Origin: SIG480 sp045539475
Lineage (GTDB): Bacteria > Bacillota > Clostridia > Oscillospirales > JAAYXM01
NCBI GenBank assembly: GCA_045539475.1
Contig: JAZQFJ010000005.1
Coordinates: forward strand, 1-14,890
Length of the DNA stretch: 14,890 nt
Direction: 5' to 3'
The notes under the pieces were generated by a model. That model was given only the letters and a program-made list of their open reading frames with translations, ran no database searches and was not told where the DNA came from. Positions 5,916 through 12,101 of this stretch are shown one piece after another; within the stretch, counting starts at the first letter, position 1; every line of letters starts with the position of its first letter. Both the position numbers and the translations under genes were made by a program.

Positions 5916-5957
5916 GCACTTGCCATTTTCAATCAGAGAATGTCAGGTGCTTTTTTC
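5916..5957 (+). terminator. Terminator or attenuator between mobL and the primase gene
   Basis: GCAC(5916-5919)-TG-CATT pairs imperfectly with AATG-CA-GTGC (ending 5950), followed by TTTTTTC. The stem has two mismatches, so termination may be partial, allowing some read-through into the primase gene 20 bases on. Confidence 0.6.
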
Positions 5958-5976
5958 TTTTTAAGGAGGGATAGAT

Positions 5977-6621
5977 TTGAATGTATTTGAAGCTGTGAAG
6001 CAGTCCGTCACAACAAGACAGGCTGCGGAGCATTATGGAATCCATGTAAACAGGAACGGGATGGCTTGCTGCCCGTTCCATAACGATAAAACCCCAAGTA
6101 TGAAGCTGGATCGGCGTTATCACTGCTTCGGCTGCGGTGCAGATGGGGATGTGATTGATTTTACCGCCACCCTGTATGGGCTGGGAAAGAAAGAAGCCGC
6201 CGTACAACTGGCACAGGACTTTGGGCTTTCCTATGAGGACTGGAAGCCGTCGGGAAAGGCAAAAAAGCCCAAGCCCCGGCAGAAATCCCCGGAGGAACAG
6301 TTTCAGGAGGCAAAGAACCGATGTTTCCGTATTCTTGCCGATTATCTCCACTTACTCCGAGCATGGAGAAAGGAATATGCCCCGCACTCCCCGGAGGAAG
6401 CCTTTCATCCCCGGTTTGTGGAAGCCTTACAGAAGCAAGCCAAAGTGGAATATCTGCTGGATATATTGCTGTTCGGGGAGACAGAGGAAAAAGCGGCTTT
6501 GATTACGGACTACGGAAAGGATGTGATACAGCTTGAACAGCGAATGGCAGAGCTTGCAGCCGCAGACGCAGCAAGAACTAAAAAACACCATGAATGCCAT
6601 GCAGCCGCCCCAGAGCATTGA
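5977..6621 (+). CDS. CHC2 zinc-finger primase-like protein
   Basis: A 214-residue protein with the DnaG-type zinc-binding domain at its N-terminus: Cys32, His35, Cys50 and Cys53 in CCPFHND ... YHCFGCGADGDVIDF. The rest (about 90-214) has no Toprim catalytic motif, so it may only recognise template DNA and need a partner for primer synthesis. The start is TTG at 5977, with AAGGAGGG at 5963-5970, six bases before it. Its 3' end overlaps the VirE gene by 89 bases in another frame, so the two are probably co-translated and work together in replicating the element or its transferred strand. Confidence 0.82.
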   Translation: MNVFEAVKQSVTTRQAAEHYGIHVNRNGMACCPFHNDKTPSMKLDRRYHCFGCGADGDVIDFTATLYGLGKKEAAVQLAQDFGLSYEDWKPSGKAKKPKPRQKSPEEQFQEAKNRCFRILADYLHLLRAWRKEYAPHSPEEAFHPRFVEALQKQAKVEYLLDILLFGETEEKAALITDYGKDVIQLEQRMAELAAADAARTKKHHECHAAAPEH

Positions 6622-7927
6622 GGAAATCAAGGCGGGGCTGGAAACCACCGAGAAAGGCGGCGTCCGGCAGAGCATACGGAACTGCCTGACCGTATTCCAG
6701 CGTGACCCGCTGCTTTCCGGGGCTATCGCATACAACATCCTGACCGACCGCAAGGACATCATAAAGCCCATCGGTTTCCACAGGGAAAGCACCGCCCTGA
6801 ATGATACGGACATGAAGTATCTGCTTCTCTATCTGGAAGAAACCTACGGGCTTACCAGTGAGAAAAAGATTGATAACGCCATCGGTATTGTGGCGAATGA
6901 AAACAAGTACCATCCCATCCGGGATTATTTAAGTTCCCTTGTGTGGGACGGGACGGAAAGAATCCGCTTCTGCCTGCGGCACTTTCTGGGGGCTGACGCA
7001 GACGATTACACCTATGAAGCGTTGAAGCTGTTCCTGATGGGCGCTATCTCACGAGCCTTTCAGCCGGGGTGCAAGTTTGAAATCATGCTCTGTCTGGTCG
7101 GCGGTCAGGGGGCTGGCAAGTCCACCTTCTTCCGTCTGCTGGCAGTCCGGGACGAGTGGTTCTCCGATGATTTGCGGAAGCTGGACGATGACAATGTGTA
7201 CCGCAAGCTGCAAGGTCACTGGATTATTGAAATGTCGGAAATGATGGCAACCGCCAACGCCAAGAGCATTGAGGAAATCAAGTCATTTTTAAGTCGGCAG
7301 AAAGAGGTTTACAAGATACCCTATGAAACCCACCCGGCAGACCGCCCCCGTCAGTGCGTATTTGGCGGCACTTCCAATGCCCTTGACTTCCTGCCCCTTG
7401 ACCGTTCCGGCAACCGCCGCTTTATCCCGGTCATGGTGTACCCGGAGCAAGCCGAGGTTCACATTTTGGAGGACGAAGCTGCTTCCAGAGCCTATATCGA
7501 GCAGATGTGGGCGGAAGCGATGGAGATTTACCGAAGCGGCAGGTTCAAGCTGGCTTTCAGCCCCGCCATGCAGCGGTATCTCAAAGAACACCAGCGGGAT
7601 TTTATGCCGGAGGACACCAAAGCCGGAATGATACAGGCGTATCTTGATAAGTACACCGGGAGCATGGTCTGTTCCAAGCAGCTCTACAAGGAAGCCTTGA
7701 ACCATGCCTTTGACGAACCGAAGCAATGGGAAATCCGGGAAATCAACGAGATAATGAACCAGTGCATTTCCGGCTGGCGGTACTTCCCAAATCCAAGAAT
7801 GTTTTCCGAATATGGCAGACAAAAGGGCTGGGAGCGTGAAAATCCGGCAACGGACTTATGCAACCCGTCTGAAAAAACGATGGACGGTTTTGTGGAGGTC
7901 ACAGAACAGATGGAGCTTCCATTCTGA
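6533..7927 (+). CDS. VirE-family P-loop helicase (virulence-associated E type)
   Basis: A 464-residue ATPase of the VirE family, which resembles the helicase part of phage P4 alpha protein. Motifs: Walker A GGQGAGKST (190-198), Walker B-like IIEMSEM (231-237), a sensor-1 GGTSN (278-282) and an arginine-finger block RSGNRRF (291-297). These families unwind DNA and usually pair with a CHC2 primase, as here. The TTG start at 6533 has AAAGGA 11 bases upstream; the next in-frame ATGs are at codons 20 and 23. Length and motifs are intact. Presumed role: replication of the excised or transferred element. Confidence 0.88.
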   Translation: MNSEWQSLQPQTQQELKNTMNAMQPPQSIEEIKAGLETTEKGGVRQSIRNCLTVFQRDPLLSGAIAYNILTDRKDIIKPIGFHRESTALNDTDMKYLLLYLEETYGLTSEKKIDNAIGIVANENKYHPIRDYLSSLVWDGTERIRFCLRHFLGADADDYTYEALKLFLMGAISRAFQPGCKFEIMLCLVGGQGAGKSTFFRLLAVRDEWFSDDLRKLDDDNVYRKLQGHWIIEMSEMMATANAKSIEEIKSFLSRQKEVYKIPYETHPADRPRQCVFGGTSNALDFLPLDRSGNRRFIPVMVYPEQAEVHILEDEAASRAYIEQMWAEAMEIYRSGRFKLAFSPAMQRYLKEHQRDFMPEDTKAGMIQAYLDKYTGSMVCSKQLYKEALNHAFDEPKQWEIREINEIMNQCISGWRYFPNPRMFSEYGRQKGWERENPATDLCNPSEKTMDGFVEVTEQMELPF

Positions 7928-7939
7928 AAATGACAGCCC

Positions 7940-8122
7940 GTTGCACCCCCTGTTGCTATCCCGTTGCCGAGCCGGTTGCCGGGGAAAATCCCTTATTTCC
8001 GGGCTTTTCTCCCCTATAACAACCAAAACAACAGAAAAATAAAAGAAAAGTATAAATAGTAACTAATGCCAGACTGAGATTGTTTGCAAGGTCTTTTGAA
8101 GCCCGTTGCCGGACTTCGTTGC
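7940..8122 (+). repeat. GTTGC iteron-like repeats flanking an AT-rich stretch
   Basis: GTTGC starts at 7940, 7952, 7963 and 7975 (spacing 11-12 bases, about one helical turn), then again at 8105 and 8118. Between the two clusters, 8015-8065 is strongly AT-rich. The first cluster also reads as a short peptide continuing in another frame with PVAEPVAG, so it may be a coding remnant. The layout is that of an origin or of cooperative operators; function unknown. Confidence 0.45.
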
Positions 8123-8146
8123 CGACACCCTCTGTCTGGCTATTTT
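8068..8146 (+). promoter_or_regulatory. Possible promoter and long inverted repeat before the recombinase operon
   Basis: TTGCCG (8119-8124) and TATTTT (8141-8146), 16 bases apart, could form a promoter whose -35 overlaps the last GTTGC repeat. GCCAGACTGAG (8068-8078) and CTCTGTCTGGC (8130-8140) are inverted repeats matching at 10 of 11 positions and enclose the region. Both are weak calls. Confidence 0.3.
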
Positions 8147-8168
8147 CATGTATGGAGGATAACTGCCT

Positions 8169-8366
8169 ATGGCAAAAAACAAAACAGAGATTCATGTGAC
8201 CACTGTATTTGACGGGGAGCTGGACGCAACCGATGTGTTCGTCAGCCTGATTTCCCAGAAATACGGAAAAACAAATACAAAAGAATATCTTGCTAAAAAG
8301 AAAGATATTGACTATAATGAAGATGAGGTTCAAAAGAGCCAGATACCGTCTGGATTGTGTGGGTAA
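8169..8366 (+). CDS. Small conserved-type protein preceding the serine recombinase
   Basis: A 65-residue protein (MAKNKTEIHVTTVFDGELD...) ending in SGLCG. I recognise the type: a short protein with the VTTVFDGE core often lies directly before serine recombinase genes of clostridial elements, but it has no assigned function. GGAGG at 8154-8158 lies ten bases before the ATG. Its TAA directly abuts the recombinase ATG, so the pair should be translationally coupled. It could be a directionality factor or modulator of the recombinase, which is speculation. It does not resemble TnpW as I know it. Confidence 0.7.
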   Translation: MAKNKTEIHVTTVFDGELDATDVFVSLISQKYGKTNTKEYLAKKKDIDYNEDEVQKSQIPSGLCG

Positions 8367-10037
8367 ATGGCTATGATGAACGAAATGGAATACAGAACAA
8401 TCGGTTCGGCACTTGCCGGGGGCTATCGTGCGGCGGTCTATTGCAGGCTGTCAAAGGACGATGACCTGCAAGGCGAAAGTGCCAGTATCGCAAACCAGCG
8501 AGATATGCTGGAAAAATACTGCGAAAAGCAGGGATGGGAGGTTGTGGCAGTCTATCAGGACGATGGCTTCACAGGTCTTAACATGGAGCGTCCTGATTTA
8601 CAGAGAATGTTGAGAGCCATTGAGCGCAGGCAAATCAACCTTGTTATCACGAAAGACCTCAGCCGACTGGGGCGTAACTATCTGCAAACCGGGCATTTGA
8701 TTGAGGACTTTTTCCCAAGAAACGGTGTCCGCTATATCGCCATGAATGACGGTATCGACACCCTGCGGGATAACAACGACATCGCCCCGTTCAAGAATAT
8801 CCTGAACGAGATGTACAGCAAGGATATTTCCAAGAAAGTCCATTCCTCTTATCTTCTGAAAGCGCAGAAAGGACAGTTTACCGGGTGTCTTGCCCCGTTT
8901 GGGTATCGGAAAGACCCGGAGGACAAAAACCATCTGCTCATTGACGAGGAAACCGCCCCGATTGTGCGGCTGATTTTCGGGTATGCCTTAAACGGTCATG
9001 GTCCCAACTATATCCGCAGACGGCTGGAGGAAGAAAAAATCCCCTGCCCCACATGGTGGAACCGGGAACGGGGGCTTCGCAATACCCGCACCAAATGGGA
9101 AAAGAAAGACCCGGAAAATGGGCGGTATATGTGGGACTTCTCCGTTATCAAAGACCTTTTGATGAATCCCGTCTACACCGGGGCGATTGCTTCCCAGAAA
9201 AAGGACTACCGTTTCAAAATCGGCACGATTGGGGAAAAGAAGCCGGAGGACTGGATTGTGGTGGAGGGACAGCATGAACCGCTGATTGATCGCATGAGCT
9301 TTGATATTGTGCAGAACAAGCTGAAATCCCGCCAGCGTCCGGGGCAGACCAATGAAATCAGCCTGTTTGCCGGACTGATAAAATGCGGCGAGTGTGGGAA
9401 GTCGCTGACGATACGCTACACAAACGCAAAACATCCCCAGCGGATTTACTCCTGCAAGACCTACAATGCCTTTGGAAAGAACCACTGCACCCAGCACCGG
9501 ATTGACTATGACACCCTTTACAGCCATGTGCTGCGGAAAATCCGGGAATGTGCCAGAGCTGCCCTGATGGACGGGGAAGCGGTTGCTGACCGCCTGACCA
9601 ATACCTGTGAAGCCGAGCAGCGGGAACAGCGGGAAGCAATGGAACGCTCCCTTACAAGGGACGAGGAACGGATTGAGGTTCTGGACAAAATGGTAATGCG
9701 GCTTTATGAGGATATGATTGCAGGGCGTATCAGTGAGCAGAACTTCAACACCATGCTGGAAAGGACACAGACCGAGCAGACGGAGCTTAAAACAAAAGTG
9801 TCCGAGGGCAGAAAGCGGCTGTCCGATGAAGTCCAGCTTGCCAATGACGCAAAACAATGGGTGGAAGCCATTCAGGAATACGCCAACATCACAGAGCTGG
9901 ACGCAGCCACCCTCAACCGCTTAATCAAAGAAATCGTCGTGCATGAGCGCATTGACGAAGATAAAACAAGACACATTTCTATCGAAATTCATTTTAATCT
10001 CAAACCCATCCCGGAGGTGGAACAGGTCACTGCCTGA
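8367..10037 (+). CDS. Large serine recombinase (TnpX-like integrase/excisionase)
   Basis: A 556-residue large serine recombinase that should catalyse excision and integration of the element through a 5'-phosphoserine intermediate. The catalytic domain has YCRLSKDDD with Ser29, and ITKDLSRLGRN with Arg100 and Arg103. A recombinase domain follows (APFGYRKDP, then NPVYTGAI), then a zinc ribbon with Cys340, Cys343, Cys363 and Cys374, and a coiled coil (about 400-490). Length is in the usual range. No separate RBS is visible; the ATG follows the stop of the upstream gene directly, so translation is probably coupled. It is the last gene of the IME, next to the candidate att site, the usual place for such a gene. 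Confidence 0.92.
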   Translation: MAMMNEMEYRTIGSALAGGYRAAVYCRLSKDDDLQGESASIANQRDMLEKYCEKQGWEVVAVYQDDGFTGLNMERPDLQRMLRAIERRQINLVITKDLSRLGRNYLQTGHLIEDFFPRNGVRYIAMNDGIDTLRDNNDIAPFKNILNEMYSKDISKKVHSSYLLKAQKGQFTGCLAPFGYRKDPEDKNHLLIDEETAPIVRLIFGYALNGHGPNYIRRRLEEEKIPCPTWWNRERGLRNTRTKWEKKDPENGRYMWDFSVIKDLLMNPVYTGAIASQKKDYRFKIGTIGEKKPEDWIVVEGQHEPLIDRMSFDIVQNKLKSRQRPGQTNEISLFAGLIKCGECGKSLTIRYTNAKHPQRIYSCKTYNAFGKNHCTQHRIDYDTLYSHVLRKIRECARAALMDGEAVADRLTNTCEAEQREQREAMERSLTRDEERIEVLDKMVMRLYEDMIAGRISEQNFNTMLERTQTEQTELKTKVSEGRKRLSDEVQLANDAKQWVEAIQEYANITELDAATLNRLIKEIVVHERIDEDKTRHISIEIHFNLKPIPEVEQVTA

Positions 10038-10053
10038 CCTGTCCCGCCGGGAC
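10022..10053 (+). terminator. Hairpins at the end of the recombinase gene, possible weak terminator
   Basis: ACAGGTCA (10022-10029) pairs perfectly with TGACCTGT (10035-10042), which contains the recombinase stop; GTCCC-GCC-GGGAC (10041-10053) overlaps it. Only TTCTCTT follows, so termination is probably incomplete. The two stems overlap and are mutually exclusive. Confidence 0.4.
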
Positions 10054-10086
10054 GGTTCTCTTAAAAACACCATATGGATTTTTTGT

Positions 10087-10159
10087 ACGCCGCCGCCCGC
10101 CATCGAGCAGAGTTTTACACCTAATTGGGGATAAAACAGTTGATGGCGGGCGGCGGCGT
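10087..10159. other. Imperfect palindrome at the IME/maff2 junction, candidate attR
   Basis: ACGCCGCCGCCCGCCATC (10087-10104) is the exact reverse complement of 10142-10159. Similarity continues inward to a central AATT (10123-10126), with matching TTTTA/TAAAA and a 3-base length difference. The right arm is maff2 coding sequence; the left arm lies on the IME side. Attachment sites of large serine recombinases are imperfect palindromes around a two-base core; GA at 10130-10131 is a possible core, as used by TnpX/TndX. The assignment as att site is inference. Confidence 0.5.
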
Positions 10160-10211
10160 TGCCCTTATCGGCCTTACCCTTGTCCCGCTGCTCTCCGGCC
10201 TGTTTGGATAA
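10128..10211 (+). pseudogene. maff2: 3' remnant of maff2, interrupted by the IME
   Basis: The frame GIKQLMAGGGVALIGLTLVP followed by LLSGLFG and a TAA stop (10209-10211) matches the C-terminus of Maff2-family small membrane proteins, which normally are about 70 residues and lie just before virB6 in Tn1549-like ICEs. Upstream, the frame hits a stop at 10122-10124 and the expected N-terminal part is missing. The simplest reading is that the IME inserted into the gene; precise excision could restore it. The protein's role in conjugation is not well defined; by position it may be a pilin-like or channel component. Confidence 0.75.
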
Positions 10212-10233
10212 TGCCACAAACTAACACTACCCG

Positions 10234-10266
10234 CCGCGCTCTCCCGCTTCACGCGGGAGGGCGCGG
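10234..10266 (+). promoter_or_regulatory. Very stable 14-bp hairpin before virB6
   Basis: CCGCGC (10234-10239) plus CTCCCGC (10241-10247) pairs with GCGGGAG (10253-10259) plus GCGCGG (10261-10266), joined by one T-G wobble, with loop TTCAC. The virB6 RBS AAAGGAGGG starts at 10268. There is no T-run, so it is not a normal terminator. It may be an mRNA processing or stability element separating maff2 from virB6 expression. Confidence 0.6.
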
Positions 10267-10284
10267 GAAAGGAGGGATTAGCTT

Positions 10285-11148
10285 TTGATATGGCAGATGA
10301 TTGAAGATTGGTTTCGCGGCATTTTGACAGACGGAATACTCTCTAATCTCTCCGGGCTGTTCGACAGCGTAAATACAGAGGTTGGAGAAATCGCAACGCA
10401 AGTCGGCACAACCCCCGCCGGGTGGAACGCGGGCATATTCAATATGATACGCAGCCTATCGGAAAACGTCATTGTGCCGATTGCGGGCGTTATCATTACC
10501 TTTGTCATGTGCTACGAACTAATCCAGCTTGTAATTGAGAAAAACAATCTGCACGATCTCGACACTTGGATTTTCTTCAAGTGGATTTTCAAAACCTTTG
10601 TTGCGGTGCTGCTGGTAACAAATACTTGGAACATCGTCATGGGCGTATTTGACATTACACAGAGCGTCGTCAACGACAGCGCGGGCGTTATCATATCCGA
10701 CACAAGCATAGATATTGCAACCGTTATCACCGATATAGAAGCAAAGCTGGACGCTATGAGCGTCGGCGGGCTTTTGGGGCTATGGTTTCAATCACTCTTT
10801 GTGGGGCTTACCATGAAAGCGTTGTCTATCTGTATCATGCTGGTGGTGTACGGGCGCATGATTGAAATATACCTTGTAACGAGTATCGCCCCTATCCCCG
10901 TTGCGACAATGGTAAATCGTGAATGGGGCGGCATGGGACAGAACTACTTAAAATCCTTGCTTGCCCTCGGTTTTCAGGCTTTTCTAATTCTTGTGTGCGT
11001 CGGTATTTATGCGGTTTTGATACAGACAATCGCAGCAACCGATGACATATCCGGCGCGATCTGGTCTTGCATGGGCTATACCGTCCTCTTGTGTTTTACG
11101 CTTTTCAAAACGGGAAGCCTTGCAAAATCCGTATTCAGCGCGCATTAA
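10285..11148 (+). CDS. VirB6/TrbL-like membrane protein, CD1112 family
   Basis: A 287-residue integral membrane protein of the type IV secretion channel. Hydrophobic segments are at about 62-84 (VIVPIAGVIITFVMCYELI), 98-120, 172-208, 228-252 and 262-277. The family blocks YGRMIEIYLVTSIAPIPVATM and FKTGSLAKSVFSAH identify the CD1112/VirB6 type. The TTG start at 10285 has AAAGGAGGG eight bases upstream (10268-10276). It presumably forms the inner-membrane part of the DNA channel together with PrgI and VirB4 encoded next. Its original operon promoter would lie upstream of maff2, that is on the other side of the inserted IME. Confidence 0.88.
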   Translation: MIWQMIEDWFRGILTDGILSNLSGLFDSVNTEVGEIATQVGTTPAGWNAGIFNMIRSLSENVIVPIAGVIITFVMCYELIQLVIEKNNLHDLDTWIFFKWIFKTFVAVLLVTNTWNIVMGVFDITQSVVNDSAGVIISDTSIDIATVITDIEAKLDAMSVGGLLGLWFQSLFVGLTMKALSICIMLVVYGRMIEIYLVTSIAPIPVATMVNREWGGMGQNYLKSLLALGFQAFLILVCVGIYAVLIQTIAATDDISGAIWSCMGYTVLLCFTLFKTGSLAKSVFSAH

Positions 11149-11158
11149 GGGGGTGCAG

Positions 11159-11707
11159 ATGAAGAAATACAAAATCATTTACGCCGATCCCCCTTGGAGA
11201 TACGCGAGAAGCAAGGTACAGGGCGCAGCGGAAAAGCACTATCCCACTATGAGTATTGAGGAACTTTGCGCTTTACCCGTCAAAGAAATTGCGGATAAGG
11301 ACTGTATTTTATTCCTATGGGCGACGTTCCCGCAGCTTAAAGAAGCGTTGCAGTTAATCAAGGCTTGGGGATTTACCTATAAATCCGTTGCCTTTGTATG
11401 GTTAAAGCAAAATCGGAAATCGCCCACTTGGTTTTATGGCTTGGGCTTTTGGACGCGAGGAAATGCGGAAATCTGCTTGCTTGCTACCAAAGGACACCCG
11501 AAGCGACAATCAAACAAGGTACATCAATTTATTATTTCCCCTGTTGAGCAGCACAGCAAAAAGCCGGATATAACGCGGGAAAAGATACTTGCCCTTATGG
11601 GCGACCTACCGCGTATTGAACTGTTTGCAAGGCAGCATACCCCTGGTTGGGACGTATGGGGAAATGAAATCAAAAGCGACATACGGTTTGCCGGAAAGGA
11701 GGTTTGA
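11159..11707 (+). CDS. MT-A70 family adenine-N6 DNA methyltransferase
   Basis: A 182-residue protein with the catalytic DPPW motif at residues 10-13, followed by WRYARSKVQGAAEKHYPTMS, the core LFLWATFPQL, and the C-terminal ELFARQHTPGWDVWGNE, all typical of MT-A70 (m6A) enzymes. The ATG at 11159 has AAGGGGG at 11147-11153 upstream; a longer open frame from 11042 lies inside virB6 and is rejected. No partner nuclease is seen. In a conjugative element it may protect the DNA from recipient restriction or mark it for regulation; both are inference. It lies between virB6 and prgI in the transfer operon. Confidence 0.88.
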   Translation: MKKYKIIYADPPWRYARSKVQGAAEKHYPTMSIEELCALPVKEIADKDCILFLWATFPQLKEALQLIKAWGFTYKSVAFVWLKQNRKSPTWFYGLGFWTRGNAEICLLATKGHPKRQSNKVHQFIISPVEQHSKKPDITREKILALMGDLPRIELFARQHTPGWDVWGNEIKSDIRFAGKEV

Positions 11708-11708
11708 A

Positions 11709-12101
11709 ATGGCGTATGTAACCGTCCCAAAGGATTTAACCAAAATCAAGAGCAAGGTAATGTTCAACCTTACCAAAAGACAATTACTCTGTTTCGGCGC
11801 GGCGGTGGCTATCGGGCTACCGCTATTCTTTTTGACAAAGGACAGCGCGGGAACGACAACGGCGGCTTTGTGCATGGTGCTTGCCATGCTGCCCATGTTC
11901 CTACTCGCTATGTACGAGAAGAACGGGCAACCGCTGGAAGTGATTATACGGCAATTTGTGGAAGTGAAGTTTCTTCGCCCCAAAGAGCGACCTTATCAGA
12001 CCAACAATTTTTATACCGCCCTTGCGCGGCAGGAGCGATTAGATAAGGAGGTACGGGCGATTGTCAAAGGAAAAGGGAAAGACCCAAAACAAAAAGCGTA
12101 A
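11709..12101 (+). CDS. prgI: PrgI-family type IV secretion protein (VirB3-like)
   Basis: A 130-residue protein starting MAYVTVPKDLTKIKSKVMFN, the signature of the PrgI family, with two membrane segments at about 25-44 and 49-68 and a charged C-terminal tail. AAAGGAGG lies directly upstream of the ATG at 11709, one base after the methyltransferase stop. PrgI acts as the small inner-membrane partner of VirB4 in Gram-positive conjugation systems. Its last 41 bases overlap the virB4 start, so the two are coupled. A longer frame from 11589 is rejected as lying in the methyltransferase gene. Confidence 0.88.
   Translation: MAYVTVPKDLTKIKSKVMFNLTKRQLLCFGAAVAIGLPLFFLTKDSAGTTTAALCMVLAMLPMFLLAMYEKNGQPLEVIIRQFVEVKFLRPKERPYQTNNFYTALARQERLDKEVRAIVKGKGKDPKQKA

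Larger units (their letters stand above)
1..10130. mobile_element. Integrative and mobilizable element (Tn4451-like IME), left end outside window
   Basis: This stretch carries tnpV, an antibiotic resistance cargo gene, a MobA/MobL relaxase with an adjacent predicted oriT, a primase/VirE helicase pair and, at its right end, a large serine recombinase. It encodes a relaxase but no type IV secretion genes, which is the definition of a mobilizable rather than a conjugative element. The right border is placed where sequence after the recombinase gene changes abruptly into the 3' end of a Maff2-family gene belonging to a conjugative element. The exact crossover is not proven: the best guess is within 10122-10131, near the centre of an imperfect palindrome. 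The left border is upstream of base 1. Confidence 0.8.

Noticed and set aside
6533..6621. Frameshift between the primase and VirE genes
   Set aside because: The overlap is long, but each protein has its own start with RBS and intact motifs; overlapping genes explain it better.
7812..8042. Plus-strand open frame after the VirE gene
   Set aside because: It starts inside the VirE gene in another frame, has no RBS, and its composition comes from the GTTGC repeats.
8988..9857. Long minus-strand open frame of 289 codons inside the recombinase gene
   Set aside because: It is antisense to a clearly functional serine recombinase and shows no recognisable domain.
9921..10217. Minus-strand open frame across the recombinase end and the junction
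   Set aside because: No RBS or family match; its MAGGGV stretch only reflects the inverted copy of maff2 sequence in the palindrome.
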